Made by a program: the position numbers and the translations under genes. The notes beneath the pieces were generated by a model. That model did no database searches, was not told the DNA's origin, and saw nothing but the letters and a program-made list of their open reading frames with translations. From positions 14,008,404 to 14,072,403 of the forward strand of contig NC_081183.1 in assembly GCF_029867415.1 (NCBI RefSeq): a stretch of 64,000 bases of DNA, written 5' to 3'. The stretch comes from Vicia villosa (Eukaryota > Streptophyta > Magnoliopsida > Fabales > Fabaceae). Positions 23,862 through 35,800 of this stretch are shown here, in pieces (position 1 is the stretch's first letter; the number at the start of each line of letters is the position of its first letter).

Positions 23862-25515
23862 AGGCAAAAGTTTACAACTCATAGGTGACTTTGTTGGAGT
23901 TCTCTTTTGAAGTAATCTGAAGTGTTTGGAAAAGAACTGCAAAAAGTATTCAAGATCAATAAGTCCAGACGGAGTCAAGTCTCCTCAACAATGGCATTCA
24001 TTTAGTTTCTTCATTGCATTCTCATTTGTAACATTTCATTGTTTGTTTAAGCATTTATAGCATGTAAAAACTTGTTAATTTCTGAATGAAAATGAGATAC
24101 ATTGTTTATGTTTGTCTTGAAGAAACCCATTCGTTTTCACTCATAAAATGTTTTTGGCATTACGATACCAACTTTATTAATTGCTTGCTGAGGCAAAAAG
24201 CTGAGGGAGAATGATGAAAAATAAAAATGCAAAATCTCCAATTGTGTGCCTTTGAATAAAACCCTACTGAGGATGTACAGGCATTATTTCAAATCCCCAA
24301 ACACCGGAGATATAAGGGAGATAGACCCTCGTCAACCCCTTTGAGCCTTGAAGTAGGAGTTTCGTTTCTAATCACAAAAACCCTTATTTTAAACCTTGGG
24401 GAAGGGTAGTGTTCATTTAACTTGATTGAGTGTTCAAAACTCACCAGAAGGGCATGCATCTAAGGATACAACAATGGTTATCCTCCAAAAGGTCGAGGAA
24501 TGTCAAAACCGCAATGATTATCCTTATTCCATCAAGAGATCGAGAGATGACGATACCACAATGGTAATCCTTCATCAAATCAAAGGAGTGAGGCGGTCGC
24601 AATCACCTCCAACAAATCAAAAGCAACACAAGATCACACGACTTGTTCAAAAAAAAAAGGGTAAAAAATGGCAAAAAAAAAAGGATGAAAAGAAATATGA
24701 CAAAATAAGCATGAGGAAAAAGATGATGAAATTGCCAAGCAAGAACAAAGTCGTGTGACAATGAATCAGAAGAATAAAAGGTGAGCGACCGCCATGTCCA
24801 AAAAACTTCATTGATTCCTCAACCATTTCAAAATTCCTTGTGAGGTATGGACACTCGTGTCGAGTTAACTGAACATAGGACTGGAGAACATCACGAAGGG
24901 GGTGGGTACAAATAATTTTGAGCCTAAAAATCCTTTGTTTTCTAAAAACCGTGAACCCGGCCAAATTACAACCCTTAAAAGTCCTAATTGAAGTAGGGTT
25001 TATTTTGAAAGCGCACTCCGATGAGATAGCGTTTAACTGACTCCCAATGAAGCGAGACACATATCCATGTTGGTATCGTATGCTTGCTTTATCTTCCATA
25101 TGCAAAAATTGAGGTTGTGTCAACTAGTGATCCATTCACAAGAGGTCGCAACCTTATTTCACAAAAAAGGTTTTACAACTTCAAGACTAACATACGCTTT
25201 GCATTAGAATTAACATTCTTTTGCCTGCAAAACATCTGCTTAAGCATCAAAGAAATTTCAAGATGAGAATCAGTGAAGAGCTTGATCATATTAAAGTACA
25301 AGAGACTTGAGAACTCCGTGGAGTGAAAAGCCAATCATTTCAAAGACTGATTATCAAAGGATAAGTTCTCTAAAGAAATCCGTTGGGCATGAACAGTTAA
25401 TGCCTTCCTTGATTACCTTTGAGGGGAAGAGTTTGAAGACTCCGTTGAGCGTGGTAAAGTTGTTTCCATGTTTGTTTGACTTCAAAACGATGAAGGCTTG
25501 AGGATCCTATTAAGA

Positions 25516-25735
25516 TGTACCTAATCTGGGGCAATTAAGTCGAGGTTTGACCTCTCAAGTTCAGCTTATCTGGGGCAATCATGTCGATAAATCTCTTCAA
25601 GCTTTGATCAATATGGGGCAATCACGTCGAGGAATCTCTCTTAAATTCAACCAATCTGGGGCAGTTACGTCGGGATTTGACAAATCTCTCCAAGGATCCT
25701 GTGGGGCAATTTCCTTCATGGGTCATAAAACTTGG
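25516..25735. repeat. Irregular TGGGGCAATYAYGTCG repeats in Ogre-F
   Basis: Five spaced copies of a TGGGGCARTYANGTCGRG-like word occur at about 35-55 bp intervals, the last shortened. This fits the unstable 3' part of Ogre-type elements. Confidence 0.65.
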
Positions 25736-25776
25736 GGCACGATCTTCTGAGTTTTATTGTCCTCTCCCTAATCATA

Positions 25777-25892
25777 GGAGTTTATTTCTCCTGGAACCTT
25801 GGTCTCTCCCCAAATATGGAGTTTATTTCTCCTGAGAGTTTATTCCATTCCTCAAGCATAGGAGTTTATTTCTCCTAGGAGTTGTCCTACTT
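25777..25892. repeat. GGAGTTTATTTCTCC repeats in Ogre-F
   Basis: Three copies of GGAGTTTATTTCTCCTGR-type sequence; each can pair GGAG with CTCC. Confidence 0.65.
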
Positions 25893-26828
25893 CCCTAACC
25901 AAGGCTCATTACCTGGATTTCTCATCCCTAACATGGTGAATCGAGGGAATCTCCTCAAGTTGAAAATCCTCCAAGCGGTGGCACATGGTGAGAAGTCATA
26001 AATCATTCTTCAAGTCAACAAGAGTGTGCTCTTACAAGTCAAAGTCCAATATCTATTGGCACCTCCACATGGTCCTTGAGACCAAGGGGATTCTCCCTGG
26101 TGTTTACCTCACTAATGCCTTTATTTGGCACTCTGCATATAGCGTTCACTGCATATAACATTGCATCCTCAAAAGCGTAGCATATCCATCAAAATGGAAC
26201 ATTACGCCATAGAAAAATTCAAACATGCATACAAAGCATAAGCCAGATAATACAAATCAACACTCAATCAAGACAATGATACTTCCCCACATAAAAGTTG
26301 TCCTTACAAACTCCGATTGATATCTGCTACCGCATTGCAAATCTCCCCAAGCCACGGTGCCGATACTTGGTGTCCTCAATCCCCAGAAGAAGTCTCGTTT
26401 CTCTCTCCAATATGGATCGGATGCAATGTCTTTCTTCGTCAGAATCGTTGTCTCCGAGGTTATTTCCCATGTGCTGCGTGCAGATTAGAGCGTGAATGAG
26501 GGTGGGCATTCAACCCATCTCATTTTTCAACCGTTTGAATAACCATACTTGGTGTGTGGTAATTCGAACGATTGCCACTCTTGAAGAGTTACACCCCGCC
26601 TTTGGCCTGAGGGATTAATGTAATTCTTATGCTTCGCCAGCATCAATATCTTCGTGATTATGTCTTTTGATCGAGTCTAGTCGTCACTAGTCTCCGTGAT
26701 TCCTTCCCTCGTACGGGAAAATTTTTCAGATCCAACCCCCCGTGTTGCGTATCCTTTGCCTTCCGTCCTGGCAAATCATTTCAAGACTAAATCCCAATCC
26801 CCAGTAAGTCCATCTACCAAGCTTCTCA

Positions 26829-29605
26829 AACACTCGTCTGTGCCATTCTTTCGATACTCGTCTGTATCTCCTTTTGATGCTCGTATGTGTCATTCTTTCG
26901 ATACTCGTCTGTATCTCCTTTTGATGCTCGTCTGTGTCATTCTTTCGATACTCGTCTGTATCTCCTTTTGATGCTCGTCTGTGTCATTCTTTCGACACTC
27001 GTCTGTATCTCCATTTGATGCTCGTATGTGTCATTCCTTTGGTACTCGTCTGTATCCTCCATTTGATGCTCGTATGTGTCATTCTTTCGATACTCGTCTG
27101 TATCTCCTTTTGATGCTCGTATGTGTCATTCTTTCGATACTCGTCTGTATCTCCTTTTGATGCTCGTATGTGTCATCCTTTCGATACTCGTCTGTATCTC
27201 CCTTTTGATGCTCGTATGTGTCATTCTTTCGATACTCGTCTGTATCCTCCATTCGATGCTCGTATGTGTCATTCTTTCGATACTCGTCTGTATCTCCTTT
27301 TGATGCTCGTATGTGTCATTCTTTCGATACTCGTCTGTATCTCCTTTTGATGCTCGTATGTGTCATTCTTTCGATACTCGTCTGTATCTCCTTTTGATGC
27401 TCGTATGTGTCATTCTTTCGATACTCGTCTGTATCTCCTTTTGATGCTCGTATGTGTCATTCTTTCGATACTCGTCTGTATCTCCTTTTGATGCTCGTAT
27501 GTGTCATTCTTTCGATACTCGTCTGTATCTCCTTTTGATGCTCGTATGTGTCATTCTTTCGATACTCGTCTGCATCTCCTTTTGATGCTTGTATGTGTCA
27601 TTCTTTCGATACTCGTCTGTATCTCCTTTTGATGCTCGTATGTGTCATTCTTTCGATACTCGTCTGTATCTCCTTTTGATGCTCGTATGTGTCATTCTTT
27701 CGATACTCGTCTGTATCTCCTTTTGATGCTCGTATGTGTCATTCTTTCGATACTCGTCTGTATCTCTTTTTGATGCTCGTATGTGTCATTATTTCGATAC
27801 TCGTCTGTATCTCCTTTTGATGCTCGTATGTGTCATTCTTTCGATACTCGTCTGTATCTCCTTTTGATGTTTGTATGTGTCATTCTTTCGATACTCGTCT
27901 GTATCTCCTTTTGATGCTAGTATGTGTCATTCTTTCGATACTCGTCTGTGTCTCCTTTTGATGCTCGTATGTGTCATTCTTTCGATACTCATCTGTATCT
28001 TCTTTTGATGCTCGTCTGTGTCATTCTTTCGATACTCGTCTGTATCTCCTTTTGATGCTCGTCTGTGTCATTCTTTCGACACTCGTCTGTATCTCCATTT
28101 GATGCTCGTATGTGTCATTCCTTTGGTACTCGTCTGTATCCTCCATTTGATGCTCGTATGTGTCATTCTTTCGATACTCGTCTGTATCTCCTTTTGATGC
28201 TCGTATGTGTCATTCTTTCGATACTCGTCTGTATCTCCTTTTGATGCTCGTATGTGTCATTCTTTCGATACTCGTCTGTATCTCCTTTTGATGCTCGTAT
28301 GTGTCATTCTTTCGATACTCGTCTGTATCTCCTTTTGATGCTCGTATGTGTCATCCTTTCGATACTCGTCTGTATCTCCCTTTTGATGCTCGTATGTGTC
28401 ATTCTTTCGATACTCGTCTGTATCCTCCATTCGATGCTCGTATGTGTCATTCTTTCGATACTCGTCTGTATCTCCTTTTGATGCTCGTATGTGTCATTCT
28501 TTCGATACTCGTCTGTATCTCCTTTTGATGCTCGTATGTGTCATTCTTTCGATACTCGTCTGTATCTCCTTTTGATGCTCGTATGTGTCATTCTTTCGAT
28601 ACTCGTCTGTATCTCCTTTTGATGCTCGTATGTGTCATTCTTTCGATACTCGTCTGCATCTCCTTTTGATGCTCGTATGTGTCATTCTTTCGATACTCGT
28701 CTGTATCTCCTTTTGATGCTCGTATGTGTCATTCTTTCGATACTCGTCTGTATCTCCTTTTGATGCTCGTATGTGTCATTCTTTCGATACTCGTCTGTAT
28801 CTCCTTTTGATGCTCGTATGTGTCATTCTTTCGATACTCGTCTGTATCTCTTTTTGATGCTCGTATGTGTCATTCTTTCGATACTCGTCTGTATCTCCTT
28901 TTGATGCTCGTATGTGTCATTCTTTCGATACTCGTCTGTATCTCCTTTTGATGTTTGTATGTGTCATTCTTTCGATACTCGTCTGTATCTCCTTTTGATG
29001 CTCGTATGTGTCATTCTTTCGATACTCGTCTGTATCTCCTTTTGATGCTCGTATGTGTCATTCTTTCGATACTCGTCTGTATCTCTTTTTGATGCTCGTA
29101 TGTGTCATTCTTTCGATACTCGTCTGTATCTCCTTTTGATGCTCGTATGTGTCATTCTTTCGATACTCGTCTGTATCTCCTTTTGATGCTCGTATGTGTC
29201 ATTCTTTCGATACTCGTCTGTATCTCCTTTTGATGCTCGTATGTGTCATTCTTTCGATACTCGTCTGTATCTCCTTTTGATGCTCGTATGTGTCATTCTT
29301 TCGATACTCGTCTGTATCTCCTTTTGATGCTCGTATGTGTCATTCTTTCGATACTCGTCTGTATCTCCTTTTGATGCTCGTATGTGTCATTCTTTCGATA
29401 CTCGTCTGTATCTCCTTTTGATGCTCGTATGTGTCATTCTTTCGATACTCGTCTGTATCTCCTTTTGATGCTCGTATGTGTCAATCTTTCGATACTCGTC
29501 TGTATCTCCCTTTTGATGCTCGTATGTGTCATTCTCTCGATACTTGTTTGTATCTCCTTTTGATGCTCGTATGTGTCATTCTTTCGATACTCGTATGTAT
29601 CCCCC
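26829..29605. repeat. 47-bp satellite-like array, about 59 units, in Ogre-F
   Basis: Units of 47 bp (some 48) repeat head to tail; the commonest form contains CTTTCGATACTCGTCTGTAT and CTTTTGATGCTCGTATGTGT. Each unit is a diverged dimer of 23- and 24-bp halves (GATACTCGTCTGTATC / GATGCTCGTATGTGTC). Marker variants recur in the same order about 1084 bp apart (for example CCTTTGGTACTCG near 27039 and 28121), with two extra units in the second block. This shows a large internal duplication and later expansion. It lies just before the 3' LTR, where Ogre elements are known to carry tandem repeats. Long reading frames through it are artefacts. Confidence 0.95.
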
Positions 29606-29925
29606 TTAAAACACTTGTCTACCTTACCTTCTTACCAAAAACACTTTTGCTCCGACCACTTCCATGCAATAAACATTCCCTTTTGAGAACCTTGTATTGG
29701 CACCTTGGCTACGTTACAAGCTATCTCCATTCAAATCCATTATTCACTGTAAATATTTCCACCAGAAAAACAAAATTCTTTTTCCCCAGCAGATATCAAA
29801 AACAAAAAATAAGGATAACACTTGCACCGTCTTTTCAGGACAAATTTCTGGTCTTGGTATTTAATCTTCTTCTACCCCGAATGTTCGAAAGGCTAACGCC
29901 AATCTCACTTTCAGGTTCAAGATGA

Positions 29926-29940
29926 TTAAATAGGGGAAGC
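29926..29940 (+). promoter_or_regulatory. Ogre-F polypurine tract
   Basis: TTAAATAGGGGAAGC directly precedes the 3' LTR start at 29941. Confidence 0.65.
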
Positions 29941-30806
29941 TGTCATACCCCAAATTTGTCCTACCCTTTAATTTCTAACTGGCTTTAGCTTCGCATTTCA
30001 TCTGCATACTTCCACTAGGTCATTTAACACATCATGCATCATTAATAAATAAATCTGGTATTGGGATCAAGGATCTTGAAGAACTAGGGTTCCTATATTG
30101 CTTTGAGGCTCTCGCATTCATTCAAAGGATACAGAGGTACTATCTCTCAAGATGTACCAAGTTCGAAGGACTAAGGTCTATATTCCCGTGGGTATCGAGA
30201 GATTAGAGTTACTTATGCTTGGTGTCTGAGATTGTTGTTTCATTTTGAGTTCTCTGGACTTCGTGTTAAGGCATTCTCCTATGCTCAATTATGATCTTCT
30301 TTAAGGATTCCTTCAAAGCTTTATTGTTATGGGGGGATCGAATTACAAATGCAACAACAGAAGAGTGAACCAAACTTTCTTAAAATGCAAGGTGTCGGTC
30401 AAAGGCTAGCAAAAGAGGGGAAATGCTTTGCGTATTGAAAAGGGATCATCGAGGTCACAAGAGTTACAAGAGCATCAACACCCTTTCAAGTTTCATTCAA
30501 CATCATTATTCATTACAAACTTACATAAAAAATTCAATATCCATTACAAAAATATCCAATCCATACCCCATTACAATATTTGTTTTCCACACCATATCCA
30601 AAGGTCCTATTCTACTACATGAGTCATAATTCATTACCAAAAATTACATCAAATTCCCAACATTTATACGTCTAAGCCTGCCATTGCAGTAAAGAAAAAT
30701 TCAGTTACAAAGAGCCCGAAATTTGGGAAATATAAAGGCATTGGTCAGAGCTCTTGCTTGTGGGCATCACAGGTATTCATCTTACTCTCAGGCCTATACT
30801 TGCAGC

Positions 30807-33340
30807 TGTAACACCCCAAATTCTACCCAAAAATATCATGCGACAAATCAGAGTATTTTAAAAACTATCAACAATGCATTTGGGATATCACATTTACTTC
30901 CTATAAACAACTCATAAATAGATACATAGCACTTTAATCTCAGAGAAGCACAAAACAACCTATAACAGCTCTTAGACAAACCAACTTCATTTTAATGTGC
31001 AGCGGAATCATAACATTCGAATTTATAAACAAATCATCTTATTTAATCGGAAATAACTTCAAACATCATAGTACTTCTCATTATCCAATTTGGAACTCAA
31101 CAACTAAAACATGAACAACATAGAAACAACAGTATAGACAACCCCCGAGTGCTACGTATCAGAGCGACACACCAACCAGACACGGTGAATCTACAAACTT
31201 CCACAGCTATACTTGAGTACCTGCCCATTTCCCATGGTAGGGGAAACATCAGCAGAAGGGGTGAGATATCAAATATTATAAAGGAAAGTATGATAATACA
31301 TATAGCAAAGATAAAATCATACACAATTCACCACTTCTCAATATAAGCAATTTGCATCACAACAATAATGTTAACTATCAACTATAACAATGTATTCAAG
31401 TTTACAAGTATGTCATTCAAGCACATAATAACATATACTTCATAATCACAACGTAAATTAATACAACTATCAACAATGGCAAAACATGGTTCATATATTC
31501 CACATATATACATATATCATTAATACATATATATATATATATTTGCATTCTCATCATATACGTTTCATTTACATATATCACCAAAATCATGTATCAAACA
31601 TCACCGAATTTAATTATCACATCTCATGCACACATAACAATCACCTAATCACATAATTACATATATTCAAACATCACATAACTCCAATGTAACTCAATGC
31701 AAGACATGTGACTCTATGCATGTGGTACCCAATATGGACCCAAAGTTCCACCGCTTCCGATTCATATAGAATCTAGCCACGCTTCAGATCCGGACAAGAC
31801 CAAAGCCACCAAATGTAAACATATAGTTTACCGCTTCCGATTCACTTTAGAATCTAAGCCTCGCTTATGTTTCAAAGCAAACCACCTTTGTTTCAAGGCA
31901 TCCATGATATGAATGTATGTACAATGTTAATCAAACATATGCAATTAAGATCATCTCTACCATCTTAATATTTAGCATATCACAATAATTCAACTCGATG
32001 AATTATCCACCAATTGTACACAACATTCACAACACATATATATCATTCACATATAAAAGGTCAATTAATCAATTACGATTTACAAAATCCAATTAACACT
32101 AGTAACCATACTATCTCATGTTAATTCTCATTTTGCCAATTATATATGAACATACACATTTAAAATCAAGCAATTAATCATTAGAATTAATGCTAACCAA
32201 CTAACCATAAAGAATCAATATCAAAACAACATCATTGGCATGACAATATATATTTCTCAACATACATATTCAAGCCAAAACACAATTACAAACAATTTCT
32301 CAAAATACCGTAATTTACCGATAAACCGAATAATTGGTCCAAGTTCAAGTATATTCCAATCACATAGACTTATTGGAATCAATTCAACTAATAATTTAAC
32401 TATCCAATTAATAATTAAACTATATTAATTTCAATTCAACTATTATATTTCTATTCCATTATTTTCCAATTCTATAACAAAACCCATTATTTCACTATCA
32501 ATGGTTTACTCACAACAAACATAACAATCTAATACACATCGATTATCAATTGCACACAACTTATCACATTTATATCATCACATTCCAACAATCATCAAAT
32601 ACCCAAAATTGCAACATAGAAGAACATGGATATCAAAGTATAGAATTAAACCCACTATAACATACTATCATACAACCCTTTAGCATGAAAGAACCCCACC
32701 CTTACCTTGGCAAATATGAAATCTTTCACCATAGCTCTAAACTTTTCTCCAAAATAAATCCTTCAAACATAATTTGGAGACACACCTAAAAACCAGTTCG
32801 GAAATCAGCTTATCAGACGAACTTAAAATCCTCAAAATCAAAATCGCTCCGGTCAGAACTTACCTCTATGAGTCAGGAACGTTGTGTCAAAACCACGCGA
32901 CGATCCAACGGTTGGATTGAGAGATACATCCGTTTTGCTAAGGTGACTCAATGCTGAAACTTGCTGCGAAAATGAGGTTTCTTCTAGCTTTTCTCTTCCA
33001 CCATTGTTCTCTTCCCTTTTGCCTCTTTTCTCTTCTTCCTATCTTTTCCCCCAAATGAAAATAGTAACCTCTAAAACCCTAACCTTCTCTTACTATCTCA
33101 CTTATGTCAATTGGGCTTAACCCACCAATCCATCCATTATGTTTCTATCACTTAGGCCCATTTAGTTATATCTCTCTAATAACTCAATTAAGTCAAACAA
33201 CACAAACACTCACATAATTAAATACTTAAATAATTATTATATCACATAATAACTAAATAAATAAGTTATTATTAAAAACACCAAACAATATAATTACTAA
33301 TATAATTAATAAAAATATTAATAAAAATCGGGATGTTACA
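30807..33340 (-). repeat. Chromo-E 3' LTR (2534 bp)
   Basis: Left LTR of the minus-strand element. It contains an (AT)n microsatellite near 31530 and the motif ATGCATGTGGTACC near 31717 shared with Chromo-H. Confidence 0.88.
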
Positions 33341-33355
33341 ACTCTCCCCCACTTA
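33341..33355 (-). promoter_or_regulatory. Chromo-E polypurine tract
   Basis: On the minus strand it reads TAAGTGGGGGAGAGT, abutting the 3' LTR. Confidence 0.8.
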
Positions 33356-33499
33356 GAATATTTTCGTCCTCGAAAATACCATCGACACAACCATCTCATC
33401 TCCAAAACTACACTTACTCTCCCCAGAATCACACGAACACAAAGGCGTTTCACACCTTCAACCATACAAAGCTTCAAAATACAAGCTCTCAAAAGATCC

Positions 33500-34820
33500 T
33501 CAAGTTACTGAATCGTCTTCTCCGTTTGACCATCAGCTTGCGGATGATAAACAAAACTCAAACACAACTTAATAATCAAAGTACTCTACAAAACTTTCCA
33601 AAATCTAGAAGTAAACTTCGGATCTCTATCAGAAACAACACTCGATGGAATACCATGCCAACTCACAATCTTTTCAAAATACAACTTTGCAAGTCTCTCC
33701 ATCGGATAATCCCTGCTTATCGGAATAGAGTGAGCAAAATTCGTCAATCCATCTACAATGACCCAAATTGCCTCACAATTAATCGATTTCCTAGAAAAAC
33801 CCAAAACAAATCCATAGAAATGCTATCCCACTTCCACTCAGGAATGGACAACGGTTGCATCAAACCAGACGGTTTTTGATGTTCAATCTTTGACTTCTGA
33901 CAAGTCAAACACGAATACACAAATTCCGCAATATCCTTCTTCATACCTCGCCACAAAAATAACTTTCTCAAGTCTTGATACATCTTAGTAGCACCAGGAT
34001 AATTACTCAACCACTTTGATGCCCTTCATCCCAAAAATTCTCTTTTTCAAATCCGAAACATCTGGAATACAAATTCAATCACGACATCTCATGACACTGT
34101 TCTCGTCAATCCAAAAATTATCACCTTATCCTCAATCAATCAATTTCATCTTGTCAACCAATTTCAAATCCGATTTCTGACCTTCTCTAATCTCATCAAG
34201 AATACCACAAGTAAGCTTCAACATACCAAACTCAAATCTCAAAATTATTCCAACAATTCCAATTCTTGAATCATCAACATAGACATATGCAATTATTTCC
34301 TACTCAATTCATTTGCTACAAAGTTCCCTTTTCCCGGATGGTTATTCAAACCAAAATCCTAGTCCTTCAAGAACTCCAACCACCTTCTCTGTCTCATATT
34401 CAACTCTTTCTGATCAAGCAACTACTTCAAACTCTTGTGTTCACTATATACCTCGAATCTCGATCCAAACAAGTAGTGCCTTCAAAGTTTCAAAACAAAA
34501 ACAACTGCGGCCAACTCTAAATCTTGCGTCAGATAATTCCTCTCATGAATCTTAAGTTGCCTTGAAGCATAAGCTACAACTTGTCCTTTTTGCTTCAACA
34601 CAAAGCCTTGCAAAACCTTCCTTCTTCTTAACCAACAAAAACAGATGCACCTCTAGACGACACACTCGAACGAATCAACCTCTCCTCAAACAAATCTTCA
34701 AGTTGACTCTTCAACTCTTTCAACATCATAAGCAGACATCCTATATGGAGCCCTCGATACAAGACTAGTTCCAGGAACTAAATCGATCGAAAACTCAACT
34801 TTTCTTTCTGACGGTAAATC
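33500..34820 (-). pseudogene. Chromo-E pol remnant: RT start, RNase H and integrase
   Basis: Reading right to left, about 34820-34650 encodes a reverse-transcriptase start ([20 protein letters not shown]). About 34620-34290 then reads as RNase H-like sequence ([32 protein letters not shown]) with stops. 34010-33586 reads as integrase: a zinc-finger part with FVYSCLTCQKSKIEHQKPSG, then a core with [15 protein letters not shown] and [16 protein letters not shown] in a second frame. The reverse-transcriptase palm with its catalytic aspartates is missing between the first two parts. The element cannot have copied itself; proteins must have come from a relative. Confidence 0.8.
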
Positions 34821-35780
34821 ACTTACATCTTCAGGAAACACTTATGCAAATGCGCCAACTATCGATAATCCCCCAATTGTTATTTCCTCATGAACATCCA
34901 AAGTTGCAAACAACCTAAACAACATCGCACCATCTTGCACAGACTTATTCACTTCCAATATTATCAAGCTGGTAAGACAAGTCTATCTCATTCCAATACG
35001 ATTCCGTCTACTATCAACAAGAGATTAAGGGTGATCAGTTCCTCAATTTGTCAATAGATAGCCGACAACCATAATGGTAGCGTAAACCATCGTTACTTAA
35101 CTGCAATAGAATCCTTTACGTCACCAAAAATACCATACTTCATTAACTCCCAAAATCATCTGAACATGCTAACACACACCTTGTGATAACATTAGAACAT
35201 AATTCCTTTACACCACTATCAACACTTTTTATTCTTGGAATCATACTCGTCCCTTCACATTTCTAACTCCGACTTGAACGTTCCAACAACTTCGACAACT
35301 TTTCCAATCTCTTGCCAAGGATCCCTTGACAAGGTCTACCGTAATTCGTCGCTTAATAATTATTCTTACGTCAACATCCTACGCAACGGTTACTTAAATT
35401 GATAACTTCACAGTCCACTAATAATGCTGAATATGGCAACTTCCTAAATTCCATCTTATAACAATTATCCTTATTCCAAGATGATCCGACTTGTTAAACA
35501 AACAAAATCTTAAATCCATGTTACCTTCGAATTCGGAAACCAACAAACTTCTACATTGCTTGCTCTGTCTCCTTAAGAAATATATTGCACCAATAACTTA
35601 CAACTGAAACATATCCAAGAAGCACAGCTTCTTCCCTACTTCGCTCAAACTAACCCTGCAACAAAACGAACAAGTACCAACAGTGTTTCACACACATGTC
35701 GCGTACTAAGGAATAAAACACTAACATCATTCAACTGTCACAAAACTCAACTGTCTCGACAACTTGGCCGGACGGACCAA
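34821..35780 (-). other. Chromo-E gag/protease region, unreadable
   Basis: This is where gag and protease should lie, but no frame longer than about 60 codons and no gag or protease motif is recognisable. Confidence 0.5.
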
Positions 35781-35796
35781 CCAGGCTCTGATACCA
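35781..35796 (-). promoter_or_regulatory. Chromo-E primer-binding site, tRNA-iMet type
   Basis: On the minus strand it reads TGGTATCAGAGCCTGG, the classic initiator-Met primer site, four bases inside the 5' LTR. Confidence 0.9.
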
Positions 35797-35800
35797 CTAA

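Larger units (their letters stand above)
21857..26828 (+). other. Ogre-F internal region, almost entirely non-coding
   Basis: Only a short gag-like remnant (22937-23075) is recognisable. The rest is a mosaic of short duplications, an A-rich stretch (22616-22740) and irregular repeats. No protease, reverse transcriptase, integrase or Ogre ORF1 was recognised, so the element needed proteins from elsewhere. Confidence 0.6.

Noticed and set aside
24426..24758. Lysine-rich 110-codon frame in Ogre-F
   Set aside because: It arises from an A-rich stretch; no family resemblance and no support from a second copy.
26829..29605. CRISPR-like regular repeats
   Set aside because: Units are head-to-tail with no unique spacers, inside a plant retroelement; it is a minisatellite.
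29431..29925. 164-codon open frame at the end of the array
   Set aside because: Half of it is translated 47-bp repeat and the rest has no recognisable protein character.
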